Notes under the pieces: model-generated
Seen by the model: the letters and a program-made list of their open reading frames with translations, nothing else
Database searches by the model: none
What the model was told of the DNA's origin: nothing
In this document: piece after piece, positions 58,876 to 64,000 of the stretch
Numbering within the stretch: the first letter of the stretch is position 1
Layout of the letters: each line of letters opens with the position of its first letter
NCBI RefSeq assembly: GCF_002288925.2
Contig: NW_022098076.1
Span: 78,432,216-78,496,215 of the forward strand
Source of the DNA: Delphinapterus leucas
Taxonomy: Eukaryota > Chordata > Mammalia > Artiodactyla > Monodontidae
Reading direction: 5' to 3'
Length of the DNA: 64,000 bases
Translations under genes and position numbers: made by a program

Positions 58876-59834
58876 TCAGGTTCTTTTTCTATTAGATGGA
58901 AGTTGGCTAATTACTTCCTCCTATGGGAACTGATTGACTGCTAGAATTTGCCTGGTTACATGTAGCAAGTAGAATTCTGAAGCTGAGTCTAGGCTTAACA
59001 AGAAAGACCATAATAATCATAGGTCTGCCATGGGCAAGGGTAGACAGAAATAACATGCTTGCTTCATATTAAGAATCAGGAATAGTTCTTTCCTTTCTCA
59101 ACCTATCAGTACAATCACATGAAGATTTTAAATCCAAGAATTAATCATATCTTTCCCATATGGTCTCAGTTAGATTAGAAGGCTGAAAAAAGCAGGAGGA
59201 AACATTAACAGGAGAGGTAATTGGTTGACTAACTTTTAAGTGTATTTTTACAATGGACACATTCTTAAAGTACTCATTAACTAATGGAATTATGGCAGTG
59301 TGTGATGGCTGTCTCTACAGAATAGGTTAAAAAGTACACGGTCATAATAGCCTCTTGCCTTTCAAAGAGCTGGGAGGCGGCCCCAGCCCACTTGCCTCCA
59401 CTGAGAAGGATCAAGGGTCTTATTGATATTCATCGTCTGTTCACCTAAGCTTCAATAAGCTGCTTCACTTATGAGCTGCCCTAGAGGATGAGGGGAAGAG
59501 AGGGAAGAAAATGCTGCCACTGCATGCGGGAAGCAGCCATTTAGACAGTGTAGAATTAGGTTCATGATTCCTGAGGGACTTATCTTGACAAAATTCTTTC
59601 ACCCATCTTCCTTCAAGGCTGCCAAAGACCAAGACCTGTCAGCTCCCCAAGCTTTTCTGGTGTGTGCCCTGAATGGTGGCCTCTGGGTAGGCAATGTGAG
59701 GGGACAGCATGAGGATAACCTTGTATGCTGCCTCCTAGGAGTCTCCTTCAGAGAACTAGCAGCACTGCACTCCCCGTTCACTCTGATGTAAGAGGTCATT
59801 TTTGCTCCAGTCTGATGGAAAAGGAGGGCATCTG
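58876..59834. other. low-copy sequence, nothing recognised
   Basis: No gene or repeat signature that I can support. Confidence 0.5.
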
Positions 59835-60365
59835 TGTCTGTAATACAGAATAACAAACCTGACTCCATACTGGATCTATTCCTTTAGCTTTAACCCTTGT
59901 GCTCTGTTGCCTGTGCTTAGTCATGCCAGCTCTGCACCTTTTGTAAAAGAAATTTGCCTATAGCCTGAAATGTACATGATGGCCCATTCTCAAGGCTCTG
60001 ACCTTTAAAGGTATAACACTTTTCCATTTCATATAGAGATAAAAAGTTACAAAACAGAAAATATTATTTGTCTTGTTGGAGGTTTACAAGAACATCGTGA
60101 CCAGACCTACCTGGACAGCTGCAAGAACAAAGGATTCCGGTACCAAGAAGTCTGCAACAACCAGCCACACGCCCTCCCCTTTTAATATAAAAGAAGCTTG
60201 AATTCTAACTCAGTCAAGATGGTTCTCTGGGACTCTAGTCCACCATCTTCTTGTTCTGCTGGCTTTCCGAATAAAGTTACTATTCCTTGCCCCAACAACC
60301 TATCCCTCAATTTATTGGCCTGTCATGCATTGAGGGCGAGCAGTACAAGCTTGGACTGGGTAACA
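59835..60365 (+). mobile_element. ERV1-like solo LTR
   Basis: About 531 bases, from TGTCTGTAATACAGAATAAC to GACTGGGTAACA (TG...CA ends). Inside are CACGCCCTCCCCTTTTAATA with a TATAAAAG-like TATAAAAGAAGC, the poly-A signal GAATAAAGTTACT, and a terminal CTGTCATGCATTGAGGG. This is the U3-R-U5 order of a class I LTR. No internal viral sequence adjoins it, and no clear duplication is seen. The family is not named. Confidence 0.72.
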
Positions 60366-61849
60366 TGTTTACTCTGGAATAGACCACAGAGCAGCCTGGT
60401 CTTCTGCCACTACCAGGTCCCTGATTTTCACTCAGCTCTGGGACATTATTTTCCTCAACATTTTTACCCTACTCAAGTATGCTACCCATTCTCCTTCACA
60501 CTGGAGGGAAAATTCTAACTTTCTAAGGTGCATGACTAATTTTACTAAAGGTTTGGGTGTCACCAATGGTGGCAGGGTGCAGCAAGGAAACTTTCTGGTT
60601 CTTCAGAATTGGAGACCTCTTAGTCTTGAATAATAGATGTTAACTCTCCTAAAATGTTCCTTGGTTATTCTGGTCACCTGGATTTTCTCTCTGCCCATTT
60701 TCCCCCTTAGTGGCCACTGCCTCCTTCATGGCCCTCTCTTCTTAGCCTCAGACATGTCACACACAGCCCTTAAAATAATACATTGTAAGTGAACACTTAC
60801 TTTATTTACATGTAAAGTCTGTCTGGAAATAAAATATTAAAAATATATAAGAAGTGTGAGTTTTTGATACTGTGAGTAAACCCGCCATGGGCCATCCCAG
60901 TAGCTATGCACCTGCGTGGGGGAATTTTTCCCTGTTTGGTAAAGAGATACACTTTTCTTCACAGATGTGGCTGGATGAAGACTTAGCCTGGCAGAGACTG
61001 TCTAAAACCCAGTCTGTTCTCCCATCCACTGATGTACCACCTCCCCATTTCTTCATATTAATGGCTCCAACAGTCTCCGAATCATCAAATGTTCGCTTCA
61101 TCTTTAAGGATTCCTTCCACTTCACCTAACACAACATATTGAGTAGTATGCCAGAGACTGCTTGAATAAAAACATATAAGGTTATCATTCATAACACTTC
61201 CATCAGAACATACGCTTAAGCTTCCATGCTTTCCTCCCCTATGGACACTAACCTAGTCTAGGCTGAACAATGGTGATCATCACTCATCTTACAGCCCACC
61301 CCGTCTCCGTTCTTCTTACACATATAATCATGCAATTCTGAACTGGTTACTCTCCTGATTAGAAGTCTAAATTATTCCCCACTTTCTACCCCCAGAAAAC
61401 TTAAATCTCGACATCGTTACTAAGGCTCCCCATAATGTACTTCTTATCATCTTATCATCTTCTCTGGATTTTTTACAATTCGAAATTTACATGAAATTCT
61501 TAAAACTTCCACATAGTATAGGATACTCCTGCATAGTAGCAAAGACTCAGCCTACGCAAAATTAAACACTGCAGATGTAGGAAGAACAATTCCTCTCTAC
61601 ATCCTTTGTTTCTTTGCATGCAAGGGGTATGGGTATTTGATTAGCAAAATACACTTGGGATGATAGAGTGGTTAGTGGGTCAGAAAATCTGGGAATGTTG
61701 AGTTCAGTTTGTCTGCCCTTCCTCTTGGGCCTGATAGCAGAAAGTGCAAGTTTGCTTCTGCATCTCTGTGCTACTGTTACCTTTGACAAGGTGGTTGAAT
61801 TTGCCTAATTCTAGAATCCATTTAGTGTTTCCAAGCTATATTCTTCAGT
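60366..61849. other. low-copy sequence, nothing recognised
   Basis: No gene or repeat signature that I can support. Confidence 0.5.
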
Positions 61850-61953
61850 TTAGTCTTCACTGATAATTCAGTGTTTTGCTATATAAATGGAATCACACAG
61901 TATGTAAACTTTGTGTATGGCTTTTTTTTAGCATAAATCCTTTGAAATCTGTG

Positions 61954-62420
61954 GTAGACAGAATAATGATCCTTCCACCTTGAAAGATGTCCGTGTCCTA
62001 ATCTTTTGAACCTATCAATGTGTACCTCACATAACAAAAGGGACTTCATTGATGTGATTAAATTAAGGATCTTTAGATGAGAAGATTATCCTGGATAACC
62101 CAAATGGGCCCAATCTAATCACAAGGGCCCTTAAAAGTGAGAGGTGAGAAGGTCAAAGAGAAGCAGTATATGTGACAATGGAAGCAAGTGATTGGAGGAA
62201 AACAAGGAAGGGGTCATGAGCCAACAAATGCAGGCGGTTTCTGGAAGCTGAAAAAGACAAGATAATGGGTTCTCCCTGAAGCCTCCAGAAGGAATGTGGC
62301 CTAGCTAACATCTTGGTTTTAGACTTCAGATTACCAGAACCATAAGAGAATAAATTTGCGTTGTTTTAAGCCACTAAGTATGTGGTAATTTGTTATAGAA
62401 GCAATAGGTAATTAATACAA
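61954..62420 (+). mobile_element. MLT1-type solo LTR (ERVL-MaLR)
   Basis: It starts TGTGGTAGACAGAATAATGA, runs through GATGTCCGTGTCCTAATC, GATTATCCTGGATAACCCAA, ATGGGCCCAATCTAATCACA and GAGAATAAATTTGCGTTG, and ends TAGGTAATTAATACAA. This is the complete MLT1 layout. The flanks AAATC and AGATC may be the 5-base duplication with one change. Confidence 0.9.
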
Positions 62421-62548
62421 GATCCATCTTTATTGTGCATGTATCAATAGTTTGTTCCTTTTTATTGATGAGTAGTATTCCAAGGTGTGAGGTGCCACAC
62501 TGATTTTTAATCGTTTACCTGTTGAAGGACATCTGGGTCATTTCCACT

Positions 62549-62767
62549 TTTTTTTTTTTTTTTTTTTTTTTTTCGCTACTCGTGGGCCTCTCACTGTTGT
62601 GACCTCTCCCATTGCAGAGCACAGGCTCCGGACGCGCAGGCTCAGCGGCCATGGCTCTCGGGCCCAGCCGCTCCGTGGCATGTGGGATCTTCCCGGACCG
62701 GGGCACGAACCCGTGTCCCCTGCATCGGCAGGCGGACTCTCAACCACTGCACCACCAGGGAAGCCCC
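62549..62767 (-). mobile_element. CHR-2-type SINE
   Basis: Long T-run, GC-rich body, and head reading leftward from 62767. The flanks ATTTCCACTTTT (62540-62551) and ATTTCCAGTTTT (62769-62780) form the duplication with one mismatch. Confidence 0.94.
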
Positions 62768-62940
62768 TATTTCCAGTTTTTAGTGATTATGAATAAACGT
62801 TCTATGAACATTTGTATACAGGATTTTGAGTGAACATACATTTTCATTTCTCAGGAATAAAGACTCAAGTGTGTAATTGTTAGGTCATACGATAAGTACA
62901 TGTTTAGCTTTGTAAAATGCTGCCAAATATTACCCCTACT

Positions 62941-63583
62941 AATTTTTTTGAGGTAACCAAATTAAAAGATGCTGCAAAGCTGGACTAAAAATGCCTTTGA
63001 CTATTTGAACTTGAACATAAACCTTGAGCCTCAAAGTTGCATAAGCAAGAAGCAGGATCCAATCTCTATATAGTCCTACTAATTATACACTTGCTAAGCA
63101 TTTCAGATACAGTATAGAAGATGATGGACAAAAAGGAATCTCTAATAGGGCTAAGGACAAGATGGTTCCGTCTAAAGAACAGAACTGGGTTCTAAACGAG
63201 GAACTACTCCACTGTAGGGCAGAGGGACCTCATAATACCTGCCTAGTGTGATTTGATCATTGCTTTGAAGAAGTGACTGGTATGTGCCTCTATTCTCCCT
63301 TTTCTGAATGCACTCGTTCACTGCAGTTATTCTATCCTATTGCATTCCTCCATGGCGACACTGGAGGTGGAAGTGGAAGGGAGCATATGCGTTGTCTTTT
63401 TAATTCACAAATCACTGCATGACAAAGAGCCACATCCAGACCTAAAGCAGAGGAATGCATGTCTCCTGGAATCCCGACTTTGAACACTGAATTTTCCACA
63501 AGATAGGGCTTTGGTTTCTTTCTCCTGGGGGAAAGATAAGTATGTGTGGTGTGTGAGAACAATGGAATAGTTTGTTTTCTTTT
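62941..63583. other. low-copy sequence, nothing recognised
   Basis: No gene or repeat signature that I can support. Confidence 0.5.
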
Positions 63584-63706
63584 TAATTTATTTATTTTGG
63601 CCAGGCCACGCAGCAAGCGGGATCTTAGTTCCCTGACCATGTATCGAACCCGTGCCACCTGTGGTGGAAGTGCAGAGTTTTAACCACTGGACTGCCAGGG
63701 ACTTCC
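63584..63706 (-). mobile_element. CHR-1-type short SINE
   Basis: After TTTAATTTATTTATTTTGGC come GCGGGATCTTAGTTCCCTGA, GTATCGAACCCGTGCC (complement of the B-box), AGTTTTAACCACTGGACTGC (complement of the A-box) and CAGGGACTTCC. The element is complete but older than the CHR-2 copies. I could not define the duplication. Confidence 0.85.
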
Positions 63707-64000
63707 TTGGCGTAGATTTTTGGTCGCTACTAAAGGAAGACTCTTGGCAACTGCTAGACGTAGTGAAAATACATTTTCCCCCGCCCCTGGCATTTTCTTC
63801 CAGATAGTGTAAGTTTCCCAACCTCTTTTAGTTAGGTGTGGCAATGCGATCTATCAGCCAAAGTAGTGTGGGCATACAGCACTTCCAGGAACTTCCATAG
63901 AAACTTCCCGCATGTGATCTTCCATTCTCCTCCCACTTCTGCAGCGGAAAATGCCAAAGACCTAAAGGATGACAGAGTCTCAAAACGGAAAGAACCTCAA
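63707..64000. other. low-copy sequence to the window edge
   Basis: Nothing recognised. Confidence 0.45.

Larger units (their letters stand above)
61850..62940 (-). mobile_element. old L1 3' part, antisense, split by an LTR and a SINE
   Basis: The pieces 61850-61950, 62421-62548 and 62768-62940 join into one L1 complement: TATATAAATGGAATCACACA, GATGAGTAGTATTCCAAGG, CCTGTTGAAGGACATCTGGG, TTAGTGATTATGAATAAACG and TTTGTAAAATGCTGCCAAAT. The first interruption is an MLT1 LTR, the second a CHR-2 SINE. Confidence 0.85.

Noticed and set aside
1..64000. Tandem repeats resembling CRISPR or a bacterial operon
   Set aside because: No spaced short repeats, no ribosome-binding sites and no bacterial gene density. 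The sequence is mammalian throughout.

Overview
This window looks like non-coding nuclear DNA from a cetacean (whale or dolphin), or possibly another member of the whale-hippo lineage. The main evidence is seven near-complete tRNA-derived SINEs of the CHR-2 type. They share a head starting GGGCTTCCCTGGTGGCGCAG, pol III A- and B-boxes, a GC-rich body and an oligo-A tail, and most have clear target-site duplications (TSDs). There are also four older CHR-1-type copies or fragments and L1 3' ends of the cetartiodactyl type. I saw no BovB or Bov-A2 ruminant repeats. The family names come from my knowledge of these sequences, not from a database search.

I found no protein-coding gene, exon, rRNA, tRNA gene, CRISPR array or bacterial feature. 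The open reading frames are short. The only ones with recognisable protein homology are pieces of dead L1 ORF1 and ORF2.

Layout. 1-9.9 kb: edge fragment of L1, L2, (CA)n, a CHR-2 SINE, a MaLR-type LTR, a MER5-type element, a 127-bp inverted duplication (5546-5672 against 6249-6375), a further CHR-2, then an old antisense L1 carrying a CHR-1 and a CHR-2. 9.9-21.6 kb: mostly low-copy sequence with MIRs, an L1 tail with a (TA)n tract, and two CHR-2 copies. 21.65-30 kb: an old antisense L1 split by an essentially full-length but dead L1 on the minus strand (22410-29603). 30-36 kb: a C-rich block, an old L1/HAL1-like piece, (CA)n, and a MIR broken by a TA-flanked MITE and by a 5'-inverted (twin-primed) L1. 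37-46 kb: L2 with MER5 copies, an LTR fragment, a CR1/L3-like relic, a CHR-1 SINE, an L1M tail, a MaLR-like LTR and a hAT element. 46-64 kb: low-copy sequence, an L1 tail, two ERV1-like solo LTRs, two CHR-2 SINEs, a mariner remnant inside an unassigned insertion, an L1-MLT1-SINE nest, and a CHR-1 fragment at the right edge.

Nothing here acts as a multi-gene system. The most unusual item is the 127-bp inverted duplication, which I could not match to any repeat family I know. The nested insertions give relative ages: MIR, L2 and L1M are oldest, then MLT1, MITE and hAT elements, then L1-BT-like tails, with CHR-2 and the full-length L1 youngest.
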